Assembly: GCF_017792025.1 (NCBI RefSeq)
Contig: NZ_CP046956.1
Span: 1,426,001 to 1,490,000 of the forward strand
Origin: Sediminibacillus dalangtanensis
Lineage (GTDB): Bacteria > Bacillota > Bacilli > Bacillales > Amphibacillaceae
Length of the DNA: 64,000 bases
Direction of reading: 5' to 3'
Shown here: in pieces, positions 14,461 through 28,543 of the stretch
Layout: each line of letters opens with the position of its first letter
How positions within the stretch are numbered: the first letter of the stretch is position 1
Position numbers and translations under genes: made by a program
Notes under the pieces: generated by a model
Told to the model about the DNA's origin: nothing
The model's input: the letters and a program-made list of their open reading frames with translations, nothing else
Database searches by the model: none

Positions 14461-16665
14461 TTATACTTCCTTCAAAACAAACACTTCCGAATTGAAGTCT
14501 TGTGGGTATCCTGTTTCATTTCGTTTCAGCAATATACCGATATTCATCAGTTCGTCCCCGAAATGATCGACAGGATTGTTGTTGATCAAGTACCGTTTAT
14601 CAGGATCAAGTCCTTGCAGTTTAATCCGATTGAACTTATCATTTGGTTTTGCTAACACTTTATAATAACCTACAATGGCCTCTGACTGATCATTCGAAAC
14701 TACCATCCAGGCTGTTTCATTTCCGTCGAATGGACTAAGTAACCGGTAAAATCGGCCGGTTCGGATTAACGAGCGTTTCTCTTTAAAAAAGCGTACCTGT
14801 TCCTTTACTTCTTCTTTTTCGGCTGCAGTAAGGTTTGTGATATCCAGTTCATACCCAAATGTACCAAAGTATGCTGTATTTACACGAGTATGAAGCGGAG
14901 TCGTTCTGCCGACCTGATGGTTAGGAATGGCAGACACATGACTTCCCATCGCGCTTAAAGGATAAACGAGCGAGGCACCATATTGTATTTTTAATCGCTC
15001 CACCGCATCGGTGTTATCGCTGGTCCAAGCTTGGGGTGCATAGTACAACATACCAGGATCAAATCTTGCCCCGCCGCCCGCGCACGATTCAAAAAGAATA
15101 TCCGGATATTTGTGGATCAACCTTTCATAAAGCTGATAAACACCGAGAATATAACGATGCATCACTTCACCCTGCCGGTCAGCTTCCAAATCAGAGGAAT
15201 AAGCTTCTGTTATATATCGATTCATGTCCCATTTTATATAGGAAATCGTTGCCTTTTCTAGGACGCTATCCATTAATTTATAAATGTAATCGACAACTTC
15301 CGGACGTGAAAAATCCAACACATATTGATTACGACCATGAGAAGCCCGGCGACCAGGAGTCGAAAGTACCCATTCTGGGTGTTCTGAAAACAATTTAGTG
15401 CCTTTGCTTACCATTTCTGGTTCAAACCATAAACCAAATTTCACTCCCAATCGATCTATTTTCCTGGCTAGTCCATCAATACCATCAGGAAGCTTCTGCT
15501 TATTCTCAAACCAGTCACCTAGTGAAGAGGTATCATCATGCCGCTCACCGAACCATCCATCATCAAGAACACACAATTCCATGCCTAGTTCTTTAGCTGT
15601 GTTTGCAATTGCTAGCACTTTTTCTTCATCGAAGTCAAAGTAGGTTGCCTCCCAGTTGTTGATTAAGACTGGACGGTCTTTGTCCCGCCAACGGCCTCTG
15701 ACAAGTCTCTCCCGATACAACGCATGATAGGTGTTGCTCATACCGTTCAACCCTTTATCTGAATAGACCATGACACATTCTGGTGTTTGAAAGCTTTCAC
15801 CTGGTGCTAACTTCCATTTAAACTGGAATGGATTGATCCCCATCATCACTCTGGTCACCCCAAATGTGTCCACTTCAATCTGGCCAACGAAGTTCCCGCT
15901 ATAAACAAGACTAAATCCAAATACTTCCCCACTAGATTCGGTCGTCTGCTTACGCTTTAAAGCAAGAAAGGGGTTGTGTATATGGCTGCTTGCACCCCGA
16001 GAGCTTGAAATAGACTGAACCCCTTTGAACAGGGATTGTGCCTGAAGGTGGGTTTCACGTGCCCAGGCACCATTTAAATGTACCATTTCAAATTGATCAT
16101 CTGGCAAATCGATATTTGTGCTCATTGCACTGTCCAGAAAGCAAGTTTCATTTCCCAGGTTGACGAAACGGGCATTTCGCGTGATAACGCTGCGATTCGT
16201 GTAAATGCTATAGCTCAAAATCAATCTGCACTGTAGTATCTTATCGAAAAGGACAACTTCCAACGTTTCTGCTTCTTCTTCTTGCTCTGTATAGGTTGCT
16301 GGGAGGTTTTCGAGTGCCGGTTTCCCTTTGGTGATGTGATAGCTTTCATACTGGAAGTTGGTTACATGGCTGCCGTGCTGACCAATGATTTTATGAGCAG
16401 GATAGCGATAATCCGTCGTTCCATAGCTCGGATATTCCTGTTTGATATGCTCTAGGGAGGAGGTATAGTCGCCTTCTAACATATTTGTCGAAGCAGGCCT
16501 TGCTTCACGTTCAATCAAATGTTTAAAACTTTTTCGGTGGTTCACGCCTTTTCCATAGTACAAATGTTCCAGTTGACCGCTTTTCTCCATGACACGAAAA
16601 ATGTAACTTATTTTTCCGTTGGTCAAGTGAAATTCCCGGGCCTCTTGGTTTATGTTTATCGCCAT
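14461..16665 (-). CDS. alpha-galactosidase, GH36
   Basis: A 734-residue cytoplasmic GH36 enzyme without signal peptide that releases galactose from raffinose-type sugars or galactosides. An N-terminal beta-sandwich (to about 320) precedes the barrel with CVLDDGWFGERHDD near 375 and GLWFEPEMVS near 420. The nucleophile Asp is in YIKWDMNRY near 480 and the acid/base Asp in WTSDNTDA near 549. Length is normal for bacterial GH36. GAGAGGGG lies before the ATG. It converges on the PTS/aldolase operon. Galactose from this enzyme is not a direct PTS substrate here, so the link to the tagatose-like operon is suggestive only. Confidence 0.92.
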   Translation of the reverse strand: MAININQEAREFHLTNGKISYIFRVMEKSGQLEHLYYGKGVNHRKSFKHLIEREARPASTNMLEGDYTSSLEHIKQEYPSYGTTDYRYPAHKIIGQHGSHVTNFQYESYHITKGKPALENLPATYTEQEEEAETLEVVLFDKILQCRLILSYSIYTNRSVITRNARFVNLGNETCFLDSAMSTNIDLPDDQFEMVHLNGAWARETHLQAQSLFKGVQSISSSRGASSHIHNPFLALKRKQTTESSGEVFGFSLVYSGNFVGQIEVDTFGVTRVMMGINPFQFKWKLAPGESFQTPECVMVYSDKGLNGMSNTYHALYRERLVRGRWRDKDRPVLINNWEATYFDFDEEKVLAIANTAKELGMELCVLDDGWFGERHDDTSSLGDWFENKQKLPDGIDGLARKIDRLGVKFGLWFEPEMVSKGTKLFSEHPEWVLSTPGRRASHGRNQYVLDFSRPEVVDYIYKLMDSVLEKATISYIKWDMNRYITEAYSSDLEADRQGEVMHRYILGVYQLYERLIHKYPDILFESCAGGGARFDPGMLYYAPQAWTSDNTDAVERLKIQYGASLVYPLSAMGSHVSAIPNHQVGRTTPLHTRVNTAYFGTFGYELDITNLTAAEKEEVKEQVRFFKEKRSLIRTGRFYRLLSPFDGNETAWMVVSNDQSEAIVGYYKVLAKPNDKFNRIKLQGLDPDKRYLINNNPVDHFGDELMNIGILLKRNETGYPQDFNSEVFVLKEV

Positions 16666-16881
16666 TCTAATAACCCCTCTCTAAAGGATTTAAAAAAACA
16701 TTTCAAAGTAAGGTTGAAATCCCTTACAAGCATTTAATCATAAGTTGCTAAGTAGAGAAAGGTGTAATATCAAATTGAACTTATTTATTCCCGATCGTGA
16801 TGCTGAAGGGATAGGGAGGGGGAATGCCTAGGGTGGCCATAACTTTGATGTAGTGGTATGTTCCATATAAAGTATGGAAAA
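16666..16881. other. intergenic region upstream of alpha-galactosidase
   Basis: About 215 bp holding the minus-strand leader of the alpha-galactosidase gene and AT-rich DNA. I see no gene and no clear operator; the right end is the terminator of the next gene. Confidence 0.5.
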
Positions 16882-16918
16882 AGTGCCAAGTATCCCGTAA
16901 TAACGGGACTTGGCACTC
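16882..16918 (-). terminator. terminator of glycoamylase-like gene
   Basis: AGTGCCAAG..TCCCGT pairs with ACGGGA..CTTGGCACT around a short loop, followed on the minus strand by five T. It lies five bases past the stop of the gene at 16924. Confidence 0.9.
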
Positions 16919-16923
16919 CATAA

Positions 16924-18276
16924 TCAATTGATGGAGAATTTTTCTTTTATTAGTAAATCCTCCGGGTTTTTTCCTATTTCATCCTGATGAAAATAATCTC
17001 TGAGTAGGCCGTCTTTCAAATAATTCGCTATGGCGGCCATAGTCATGCCTTGATCAAGAGCCAGGTAAGCTTTTGTAACTTCACCTGTTTCGACATTGAC
17101 AGAATCAAGGAAGCCATACTTTCCATAAGCATCAAAACTTTTTAACGTTTGAATATTTTGGAATGCCTCCATCGGAGCATATTCTAACGCCAGGAAAGTT
17201 GCATGCGGAGTGATCGTTCCATCCGACTTGTAACCATCCATACCGAGAGGTGTTGCGGCAAACTCGGAATAACCTTCAGGAGTAGCAGCTGGTGACATTC
17301 CCCAGGCTGGATACCCTTGTTCTTCAGCATAGTTAATTTGAAGATCGACATGTCGTTGATTATTCAATCCCAAAGCTTGGGTTCCAAGTTCTTTTTCTTT
17401 GATCACAAGCGAAGGCATTAAGGCTTCAAACATACTTCCGCCCCAGCTAGGCACATATTTCTGATCATTGTAGCTATAGTGACCTTCGAATACTTCGACT
17501 CCATCATACGTTTCCACATGTCCTTGAGGTGTTTGGGCTTGCCAGTCCCAACTCTCAGGCATCGTCCGATTCATTTTCCACCAGTGTTCCTTCGGTACAT
17601 CTCCTTTCCCAATAGAAATATAGCTTGCTACTCGTGGTTCCGTATAAAATGCTCCGTAATGGTGTGCGGTTAAACTTCCGGTTTCGACATCATAACCTCC
17701 TCTCATTTGTCCTACTTCAGGATCATAGAGAGTAGAATAATCCATGTTTTCTACAATGGTATTGGTTTTTTCATAAAGCTCTGGATATGCTTGTCCCGCC
17801 ACGATTAATCCAGCTGAAAGCCAGCCGTTGTCCACGGTGGAAATGAATTGTCCCCAATCTGTCATAAGAGTGGCATCCGCTGTATAATACCAGTTATAGT
17901 AAAGACCGTTCCACGTGTCCATGTTTTCTAAAGTTTGGATGGTTTTTTGGAGATTTTTTAGAGCTTGTTGACGGTTGATGAGTCCAAGTTCTTCAGCAGA
18001 TACGACACTCATCATATACATGCCTATGTTGGTTGGAGACGTGTGTGATTGAATGTTGATTTTTCCGTCATTCCAGCGTACAGCATCAGCGGTAAGACCT
18101 GTCTCGTTATCCGTGAATTCTTCAAAGTAACGGTATGTTTGTTTAGAAATAGCTTTTAATTGCTTCGATAAGGCAACTTCCTTTCCTTTTGGAGAAGTAT
18201 CCGCAAAACCAGGCGTTGTAATGGCAGCATTGACTAGCAATAAAAATATTAATACCAACGCACACTTTTTCTTCAT
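16924..18276 (-). CDS. secreted glycoamylase-like (PF10091) glucanase, GH144-like
   Basis: A 450-residue exported protein with an N-terminal signal peptide (MKKKCALVLIFLLLVNAAIT, likely cut after PGFA). The mature part is an alpha/alpha-barrel of the glycoamylase-like domain family: TGLTADAVRW, SPTNIGMYMMSVVSAEELG, STVDNGWLSAGLI, SWGGSMFEALMP and GYPAWGMSPAATPEGYSEF are recognisable. Characterised relatives of this fold include endo-beta-1,2-glucanases of GH144. The true start is taken as 18276 because AGAAAGGGTG precedes it and the signal peptide begins there; the longer frame from 18390 would run through the promoter. A palindromic operator at 18300 lies between -10 and start. Confidence 0.8.
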   Translation of the reverse strand: MKKKCALVLIFLLLVNAAITTPGFADTSPKGKEVALSKQLKAISKQTYRYFEEFTDNETGLTADAVRWNDGKINIQSHTSPTNIGMYMMSVVSAEELGLINRQQALKNLQKTIQTLENMDTWNGLYYNWYYTADATLMTDWGQFISTVDNGWLSAGLIVAGQAYPELYEKTNTIVENMDYSTLYDPEVGQMRGGYDVETGSLTAHHYGAFYTEPRVASYISIGKGDVPKEHWWKMNRTMPESWDWQAQTPQGHVETYDGVEVFEGHYSYNDQKYVPSWGGSMFEALMPSLVIKEKELGTQALGLNNQRHVDLQINYAEEQGYPAWGMSPAATPEGYSEFAATPLGMDGYKSDGTITPHATFLALEYAPMEAFQNIQTLKSFDAYGKYGFLDSVNVETGEVTKAYLALDQGMTMAAIANYLKDGLLRDYFHQDEIGKNPEDLLIKEKFSIN

Positions 18277-18299
18277 CCTAGCACCCTTTCTTATTAATA

Positions 18300-18348
18300 A
18301 TTGAAACGTTTCAATTGGTATTATACTAAACAGGAATGTAAGCGCAAT
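18300..18348 (-). promoter_or_regulatory. promoter with overlapping palindromic operator for the glucanase gene
   Basis: On the minus strand TTGCGC (18343-18348), 17 bases, TATAAT (18320-18325) form a strong promoter. Immediately downstream lies ATTGAAACGTTTCAAT (18300-18315), a perfect 16-bp palindrome with a central CG where a LacI-family repressor or CcpA would block initiation. Confidence 0.8.
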
Positions 18349-18553
18349 CATTTGAGTGCCGAAAAAGAAAAAACAGGAAGTTTGCCTCATCGTCAGTAAT
18401 TTGAATGTTAGGACAATAGTACACCATGTAGCGAAATTAGGTACATTTACTCGAGAGATTGGTTCGGCTCATTAAAGAGTTGAAGCATTCTATTTCAATT
18501 TCCATCCAATATATGTAATGATATTATCTAAACAGTAAAGGAGCTGATGTCAT

Positions 18554-19486
18554 ATGACAGAACAAACCCAATTAGGAAAATCTGGTTTGAAGGTCAATCC
18601 GATTGGTCTGGGTACAAATGCAGTCGGTGGACATAATCTTTATCCAAATCTCGACGAAGAAGCAGGAAAAAGTTTAGTGCGTACAGCGATAACCAACGGA
18701 GTCAATTTGTTAGATACCGCGTTTATCTATGGCCCGGAACGCTCCGAAGAACTGATCGGTGAAGTGCTCCAGGAGACTGGCAGGCGGAATGAGGTCGTCC
18801 TTGCTACAAAAGGGGCACATAAGTTTGTCGGCGATGACACCGTCATGGATAACTCTCCGGCATTTTTGAAAAAATCGGTAGAAGACAGCTTGAAAAGGCT
18901 GCAAACAGACTATATTGATTTATTTTATATCCATTTTCCGGATGAATACACTCCAAAAGACGAGGCTGTTGGAGCACTGAAGGAACTAAAGGACCAAGGC
19001 AAGATCAAATCCATCGGTGTCTCGAACTTTTCAATCGACCAGTTGAAAGAAGCAAATAAAGATGGCTACGTCGATGTTTACCAAGGAGAATACAATCTGC
19101 TTCAGCGCGATGCAGAGAAAGAATTATTGCCTTATACGGCAGAAAACAATATTTCCTTTATACCATATTTTCCGCTTGCTTCCGGATTATTGGCGGGCAA
19201 GTACACGGAGCAAACAACATTCAATGATTTGCGTAAAGAAATGCCGCATTTCCAAGGGGACAATTTTAAGAAAAACCTTGTGAAGGTGGACAAGGTACGC
19301 AGCATTGCCGAAGCAAAAGGGGCAGAGGTTGCTCATGTAGTCCTAGCATGGTATTTGACCCGTCCATCCATTGATGCCATTATTCCTGGCGCTAAGCGGT
19401 CTGAGCAGGTACTGAATAACTTGAAGACATTGGATGTGAAATTGACTGAAGAAGAAATAAGTGAAATTGACCGTATTTTTAGTTGA
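18554..19486 (+). CDS. iolS: aldo/keto reductase, IolS-like
   Basis: A 310-residue NADPH-dependent aldo/keto reductase, (beta/alpha)8 barrel. [20 protein letters not shown] at the start and [20 protein letters not shown] near 115-135 match what I recall of B. subtilis IolS almost word for word. Catalytic Asp and Tyr are in LLDTAFIYG near 53-61 and the His in YIHFPD near 126. AAAGGAG precedes the ATG. No other iol genes are next to it, so the inositol link is by homology; the family acts on varied aldehydes. A terminator follows directly. Confidence 0.85.
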   Translation: MTEQTQLGKSGLKVNPIGLGTNAVGGHNLYPNLDEEAGKSLVRTAITNGVNLLDTAFIYGPERSEELIGEVLQETGRRNEVVLATKGAHKFVGDDTVMDNSPAFLKKSVEDSLKRLQTDYIDLFYIHFPDEYTPKDEAVGALKELKDQGKIKSIGVSNFSIDQLKEANKDGYVDVYQGEYNLLQRDAEKELLPYTAENNISFIPYFPLASGLLAGKYTEQTTFNDLRKEMPHFQGDNFKKNLVKVDKVRSIAEAKGAEVAHVVLAWYLTRPSIDAIIPGAKRSEQVLNNLKTLDVKLTEEEISEIDRIFS

Positions 19487-19497
19487 TAAATGAAACA

Positions 19498-19540
19498 AGA
19501 AAACGAGTACTGAACCTAAATCGGACAGTACTCGTTTTCT
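19498..19540. terminator. bidirectional terminator after iolS
   Basis: AGAAAACGAGTACTG (19498-19512) pairs perfectly with CAGTACTCGTTTTCT (19526-19540). Confidence 0.9.
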
Positions 19541-19711
19541 AATAGATTCAGAAACTGACGGATAGGGTATACGATAGGCAATTCCAATCTATAAGGAAGA
19601 ACTTCTTACATTTTCCTGTTAGATCACATCACCAACAGATTGATTCGATACAGGATTAATGATACGATATTCGATAATTTAACCAAAATCAACAGCAGAG
19701 GAGGCATCATC

Positions 19712-20239
19712 ATGAGACCTGTCACAATGAAAGATATTTACCAGCATTCGATAGCCCAAAAATATGTTAGGCGCTCTGGAATGGCGCATGCAATTTCTGT
19801 AGCATTCCACGCTTATAAGCTGGCTTTGTCCTACAATGTGAATCCGGATTGGGCAGCCAAAGCAGGCTTTCTCCATGATATCGGCCATTATCAATGGTAT
19901 CGAAATGGAGAATGGGATTATCAGTTATACCGGGCGTATGACATTCATCCTATTAAAGGAGCGGAAAGGGCTCATAAATTACTGGTTCGTCTCGGGGAAG
20001 ACAAGCAAGCAGCAAAAGAGATTGCCCATGCGATTCTGTTTCATACCGAATCTGCACTGCCGCAAGGGAATGTTCAATTAAATGATTTACAACAAGTAAT
20101 TCATTTGGCTGATGAGAAAGATAAGCAGCCGGGGGATTCCCATCATTACCGTCACATGGATAAGCAAAAGGAATTACAGCTGATTGAATTGATCGATGAA
20201 AAAATAGATCATAGCTTGACTGCCGGGATGAATATTTAA
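19712..20239 (+). CDS. HD-domain phosphohydrolase
   Basis: A 175-residue HD-domain protein. The metal-binding HD is at residues 55-56 in GFLHDIGHYQWY, with further His residues in AHAILFHTES near 112 and an Asp in IHLADEKD near 138. Such small HD proteins hydrolyse nucleotides or phosphoesters. ATG at 19712 is preferred over the longer frame from 19640 because AGAGGAGG lies 8 bases upstream. No neighbour suggests the substrate. Confidence 0.75.
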   Translation: MRPVTMKDIYQHSIAQKYVRRSGMAHAISVAFHAYKLALSYNVNPDWAAKAGFLHDIGHYQWYRNGEWDYQLYRAYDIHPIKGAERAHKLLVRLGEDKQAAKEIAHAILFHTESALPQGNVQLNDLQQVIHLADEKDKQPGDSHHYRHMDKQKELQLIELIDEKIDHSLTAGMNI

Positions 20240-20306
20240 TCCCACAGTTTCGGAGACACCTTCCCCTCCAGCTTTCCCTTCCTTCTATTCCTCTTTGCAA
20301 CGAACA

Positions 20307-20331
20307 AACACCATCAAGCATGGTGTTATTT
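20307..20331 (+). terminator. terminator after HD gene
   Basis: AACACCAT (20307-20314) pairs with ATGGTGTT (20320-20327), followed by ATTTTT. The rest of the 319-bp gap 20240-20558 shows no gene; it carries the leader and AAGGAGG site of the peptidase gene. Confidence 0.8.
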
Positions 20332-20558
20332 TTATGCTCTCAGCGTGTATAGGACAACCGGTTGAGAGGATAAATGTCACTGCGCCTCTATCTCCGCCTA
20401 TCATTCTTTGTGTTCTCTATTTTCAGATAAGAGCTTCTCTTATTAAAAGTATATAGGTTGAAAGATTATGTCTTACCTCTACTAGAAAAAGATTTTACGT
20501 GTCATCCGTTTCTTATTGGGAATAGGTAGAATAGAAGATGATAAGGAGGTTTTATGAT

Positions 20559-21710
20559 ATGAATCTCGAAAAAAAGTTGGAAAGTAAAATGCCGGAAATG
20601 ACGGCATTGCTCGAGGAATTGGTCAATATGGACAGCAACACGCATGATAAAGAAGACGTAGACAAAGTCGGCACCCTTCTGAAAACTAAGTTTGAGCAGT
20701 TGGGAATGTACGTTCATACCCATCGGGAGAAAAAACTAGGGAATAATTTGGAAGTGAAGGCTGAACGCAGTAGCGAACCAAAAATTATAATTGTCGCACA
20801 TATGGATACAGTTTTTCCGAAAGGAACAGCAAAAGAACGTCCATTTGAAATTATTGATGATTTTGCGTATGGGCCAGGTGTAAGTGACGAAAAATCCAGT
20901 CATGTCGCTGTATTATATGCTCTCAAGGCATTAAAGGAGAGCGGATCGGACGCTTATAAAAACGTTCATGTCATTTTTAACAGCGATGAAGAAATTGGTT
21001 CTCCAACCTCCAAACCGTTGATAAAAAAGGCGGCAGCAGATAAGCACTATTCATTAGTGGTTGAATCTGGACGACCTGGCGATGCGGTTGTGTCCGAGCG
21101 GAAAGGAGTTGGCCGGTTCGACATTGAGGTCGAGGGAAAAGGCGCTCACGCTGGAGTTGAACCGGAACTTGGCAGGAGTGCGATAAATGAACTGGCACAT
21201 AAAGTCATAAAACTACAAAATCTGAACGACTACGAATCAGGTCTTTCGGTCAATGTGGGTCTCTTTAATGGTGGAACCTCGAGTAATACCGTACCACCTG
21301 ATGCTGATGCCAAAATCGATGTTCGTGTCAAGGACAAGCAACAGGCGAAAGAGGTCACAAAAGAAATTTCCGATATTGCCGACGAGGATACAGTAGAAGG
21401 AACATCAACCTATTTGGAAGGCGGGATGGCACAGCCACCGATGGAAAAAACAGAAGAGACGGAAAAGCTTCTGGATGTTATTCGGGATGCAGGAAAAGAG
21501 TTGGGGATGTCCATAAAGGATGTCGGAACAGGCGGAGCGTCGGATGCAGCGTACACAGCAGATGAGGGAATCCCTACCGTGGACGGCATGGGACCGCTTG
21601 GAGAGTATTCACATAGCCTTACCGAAGAATATGTCGACCTTACAACGTTTGCTAAGCGTACAGCCCTGTTGGCCAGAACTATCCAACTTTTGACACCTGA
21701 AAATCAATAA
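20559..21710 (+). CDS. M20-family metallopeptidase (glutamate carboxypeptidase-like)
   Basis: A 383-residue co-catalytic zinc peptidase of the M20/ArgE/CPG2 group. VAHMDTVFPKG near 79-89 carries the first zinc His and the catalytic Asp; GPGVSDEKSS near 107 carries the bridging Asp; NSDEEIGS near 141 carries the general base Glu. A dimerisation lid occupies about 178-290. It cleaves C-terminal residues from peptides or deacylates amino acids in the cytoplasm; no signal peptide is seen. ATG at 20559 is chosen because AAGGAGG lies 9-10 bases upstream, whereas the frame start at 20538 overlaps that site. Confidence 0.85.
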   Translation: MNLEKKLESKMPEMTALLEELVNMDSNTHDKEDVDKVGTLLKTKFEQLGMYVHTHREKKLGNNLEVKAERSSEPKIIIVAHMDTVFPKGTAKERPFEIIDDFAYGPGVSDEKSSHVAVLYALKALKESGSDAYKNVHVIFNSDEEIGSPTSKPLIKKAAADKHYSLVVESGRPGDAVVSERKGVGRFDIEVEGKGAHAGVEPELGRSAINELAHKVIKLQNLNDYESGLSVNVGLFNGGTSSNTVPPDADAKIDVRVKDKQQAKEVTKEISDIADEDTVEGTSTYLEGGMAQPPMEKTEETEKLLDVIRDAGKELGMSIKDVGTGGASDAAYTADEGIPTVDGMGPLGEYSHSLTEEYVDLTTFAKRTALLARTIQLLTPENQ

Positions 21711-21736
21711 AAAACAGATGGGGACTGTCCCCCAGT

Positions 21737-21768
21737 ACTCTACCACTGCGACTTGGTAGAGTGTTTTT
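21737..21768 (+). terminator. terminator after M20 peptidase
   Basis: ACTCTACCA (21737-21745) pairs with TGGTAGAGT (21754-21762), followed by GTTTTTT. Just before it GGGGACTGTCCCC (21720-21732) is a short palindrome of a kind scattered in Bacillaceae. Confidence 0.85.
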
Positions 21769-22080
21769 TATAAAAGGTTAAGTTCTCGGGTGGTGTTGTC
21801 TAGCTCCGACCCGGCAAAAAGGCCAATCTGAAGCTTGTTTTTAAGCATGTTTTCGAATGTAGCAAAAGGGCAGGGGAGACAGTGCAGTAAAATGTTAAGC
21901 AATAAATATACGTGAAACAACACACTGTCATGCTAGAATCTTCTCCAATCTGTATGTTTTCTTTGCCATGGATGTGCAAGGCAATTGCACTATATAACTT
22001 TTTCTGATAATTTCAATTTTTTATGTTACCCTGTATATTATCTAGCAAACTTGTCATTGGTGAGAAGGGGAGACTATTAC
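21769..22080. other. intergenic region upstream of maa-like gene
   Basis: About 310 bp without a gene. It contains a GACAGTG...CACTGTC inverted repeat (about 21879-21931) with a long loop, and AT-rich DNA with a possible TTGCAC / TAATTT promoter near 21985-22013 for the acetyltransferase. Nothing else recognisable. Confidence 0.4.
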
Positions 22081-22638
22081 ATGAAGACAGAAAGAGAAAA
22101 AATGATTGGCAGTGAGTTATATAATGCTGGGGATCCAGAATTGGTTGCAGACCGCAAGAATGCCCGCAGGCTGACCAGACTTTACAACCAAACCACTGAG
22201 TCGGATGACGAAAGGCGCAGGGATCTCCTTAAGGAGCTGTTTGGCTCGACAGGCGATCGTTTTTTTGTAGAGCCGACCTTCCGATGTGATTATGGTTATA
22301 ATATCCATGTCGGAGAAAGGTTCTATGCAAATTTTGATTGCACGATACTTGATGTTTGCGAGGTACACATTGGCGATGATTGTTTATTGGCTCCTGGTGT
22401 ACATATTTACACAGCTGCTCACCCCCTCGATCCGGAAGCTCGTAAGGCTGGTGCTGAGTTCGGAAAACCTGTTACCATTGGTAATAATGTCTGGATAGGC
22501 GGAAGGACAGTGATCAACCCTGGGGTTGCGATTGGTGATAACGCTATCATTGCCTCTGGTTCTGTTGTGACTAAGAATATCCCTGCAAATGTAGTAGCTG
22601 GGGGAGTACCGGCGAATATTCTTAAGGAAGTAAAATAA
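22081..22638 (+). CDS. maa: sugar O-acetyltransferase (maltose/galactoside acetyltransferase family)
   Basis: A 185-residue left-handed beta-helix acetyltransferase. The N-terminal [18 protein letters not shown] block is the Maa/LacA signature, hexapeptide repeats run from about residue 70, and the catalytic His is in IYTAAHPLD near 115-120. It transfers acetyl from acetyl-CoA to the 6-OH of sugars, thought to detoxify non-metabolised sugars. ATG at 22081 with GAGAAGGGGAG upstream is preferred over the frame start at 21985. The GNAT gene follows 24 bases later, so the two are likely co-transcribed. Confidence 0.87.
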   Translation: MKTEREKMIGSELYNAGDPELVADRKNARRLTRLYNQTTESDDERRRDLLKELFGSTGDRFFVEPTFRCDYGYNIHVGERFYANFDCTILDVCEVHIGDDCLLAPGVHIYTAAHPLDPEARKAGAEFGKPVTIGNNVWIGGRTVINPGVAIGDNAIIASGSVVTKNIPANVVAGGVPANILKEVK

Positions 22639-22662
22639 TAACGGAAGAGAGGAGGTACTCCA

Positions 22663-23247
22663 TTGAATCCTGTATTATTGGATATACCTGTTGAAATGAA
22701 AACAGAAAGGCTGCTTTTACGCAGGCCTGAACAAGGTGATGGTGAATTGGTGAATCAGGCGGTCAAAAGATCAATCGAAGAATTGCGTCCATGGATGCCG
22801 TTTGCCCAAACTACTCCAACAGAATCCGATAGCGAAGCGGACATTAGAGAGGCCCATATCCGTTTTCTTAAGCGGGAAAAATTAAGATACTTGCTATTTC
22901 ACCGGGAATCAAATGCGTTTATCGGTTCTTCCGGCTTTCACAATATCGATTGGGAAGTACCAAAATGCGAATTAGGTTACTGGATCGATACAAAGTACGC
23001 TGGGCTTGGTTATATGACAGAAGCCATTGATGCCTTGACCTCTTTTGCATTCGTTGAACTTAACTGCAACCGTGTGGAAATAAGGTGTGAGGAAAAGAAT
23101 TTTAACAGTCGCGCCATTCCGGAAAAGCTGGGCTACGAACTAGAAGGAATATTGAAGAACGTGGATGTATCGGCGGATGGAAAGCATCTTACAAACACGT
23201 GCGTTTACGCAAAAGTAATAGAAAAGAGCAGGGTTCCCTCGTTGTAA
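22663..23247 (+). CDS. GNAT N-acetyltransferase (RimJ/RimL type)
   Basis: A 194-residue GNAT protein with the RimJ/RimL arrangement: MKTERLLLRRPEQGD at the start, a GSSGFHNIDW strand, CELGYWIDTKYAGLGYMTEA with the acetyl-CoA loop near 105-125, and the NRVEIRCEEKNFNSRAIPEKLGY motif near 138. Likely acetylates a ribosomal protein N-terminus or an antibiotic or amine. Start is TTG at 22663 with GAGGAGG 9 bases upstream. It ends in a terminator whose stem includes the stop codon. Confidence 0.85.
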   Translation: MNPVLLDIPVEMKTERLLLRRPEQGDGELVNQAVKRSIEELRPWMPFAQTTPTESDSEADIREAHIRFLKREKLRYLLFHRESNAFIGSSGFHNIDWEVPKCELGYWIDTKYAGLGYMTEAIDALTSFAFVELNCNRVEIRCEEKNFNSRAIPEKLGYELEGILKNVDVSADGKHLTNTCVYAKVIEKSRVPSL

Positions 23248-23263
23248 CCGGGAGCCCTGCTCT
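23225..23263. terminator. terminator shared by convergent GNAT and lipoprotein genes
   Basis: AGAGCAGGGTTCCC (23225-23238) pairs with GGGAGCCCTGCTCT (23250-23263; one G-U pair), followed by ATTTATT. It overlaps the GNAT stop codon and ends three bases before the stop of the convergent lipoprotein gene. Confidence 0.85.
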
Positions 23264-23265
23264 AT

Positions 23266-23727
23266 TTATTCTTCCCCTGGTATGGTGAAGGATTGTTCGG
23301 CTTTGTATTTCTCCCCGCCACTTGGGGTCAACCAGGCTGTCAGCAAATAATCGCCTGGTTCCATGTCGCGTTCACGTAAATCGATTTGATAATCAAGCGT
23401 ATCACCAGGATGAAGCGTTTCTTCCCCCATTACTTGTGCAAACGAGGTAACACTGGAAAAGAGAAAAACTTGCTCGCCGGCATCATTTGTAATTTCGTAA
23501 TCATAACGCTGGGAACTTGTAAATTCTAACTTAATCTTCTCGTCGCTATTATTACTCACGGAATATTGATAAACCAGCGGACTCTGTTCCATCAATTCTG
23601 CATTTACCTGATTTAGGGACCCGTCATCGTTTCCATTCACTTCTTCAGCCTCCTCATCCTGATTGTTCGAACCGCATCCTGCCAGTATGGCAGCTGCCAA
23701 TAATAAAAAAAGGAATGCTCTTTTCAT
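23266..23727 (-). CDS. lipoprotein with BsuPI-like proteinase-inhibitor domain
   Basis: A 153-residue lipoprotein: signal peptide MKRAFLFLLLAAAILAGC with lipobox LAGC (Cys18), an acidic linker, then an Ig-like beta domain resembling the intracellular proteinase inhibitor BsuPI family (YSVSNNSDEKIKLEFTSSQR, YDYEITNDAGEQVF, LHPGDTLDYQ). It would be anchored to the outer face of the membrane. GGGAGGTTGT precedes the ATG. Function beyond the domain is unknown; it is a lone gene between convergent and co-directional neighbours. Confidence 0.72.
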   Translation of the reverse strand: MKRAFLFLLLAAAILAGCGSNNQDEEAEEVNGNDDGSLNQVNAELMEQSPLVYQYSVSNNSDEKIKLEFTSSQRYDYEITNDAGEQVFLFSSVTSFAQVMGEETLHPGDTLDYQIDLRERDMEPGDYLLTAWLTPSGGEKYKAEQSFTIPGEE

Positions 23728-23850
23728 TCCACAACCTCCCGTATCATTTGTCGATTAGACGTCCTAAATGGCTATAATGTTACAAAATAACTGTATCATT
23801 AATGGGATGGACAAAAAATCAAGAAAGCATACCTTTTTTTAAAAAGAAAC

Positions 23851-23893
23851 AAAAAACGCACTGCTGCCTTTCTTTTGAGAGAAAGACAGCAGG
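23851..23893 (-). terminator. terminator of beta-galactosidase gene
   Basis: CTGCTG.CTTTCT pairs with AGAAAG.CAGCAG (23861-23893), with six T following on the minus strand (complement of 23851-23856), immediately past the stop at 23901. Confidence 0.88.
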
Positions 23894-23900
23894 TCACCTT

Positions 23901-28358
<4,458 letters not shown>

Positions 28359-28543
28359 TTAACATCCTCCTTTTTTCTTTGATAAGCTAAAAAAGCTAGA
28401 GAAATTCCTCCTTTCAAGAAATAGATTAAGCACCTTTATAAGAATGAAAGATACTTGTGATAAATAAATACACAGAGAACGGAAGCCAACAATAACGTGG
28501 TGTAGGACAAAGGTGGGAATTGGGGAGCGTTTATATCCGTATA

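Noticed and set aside
18277..18390. N-terminal extension of the glycoamylase-like gene
   Set aside because: It would translate through the promoter and operator; the signal peptide starts at 18276 behind a ribosome binding site.
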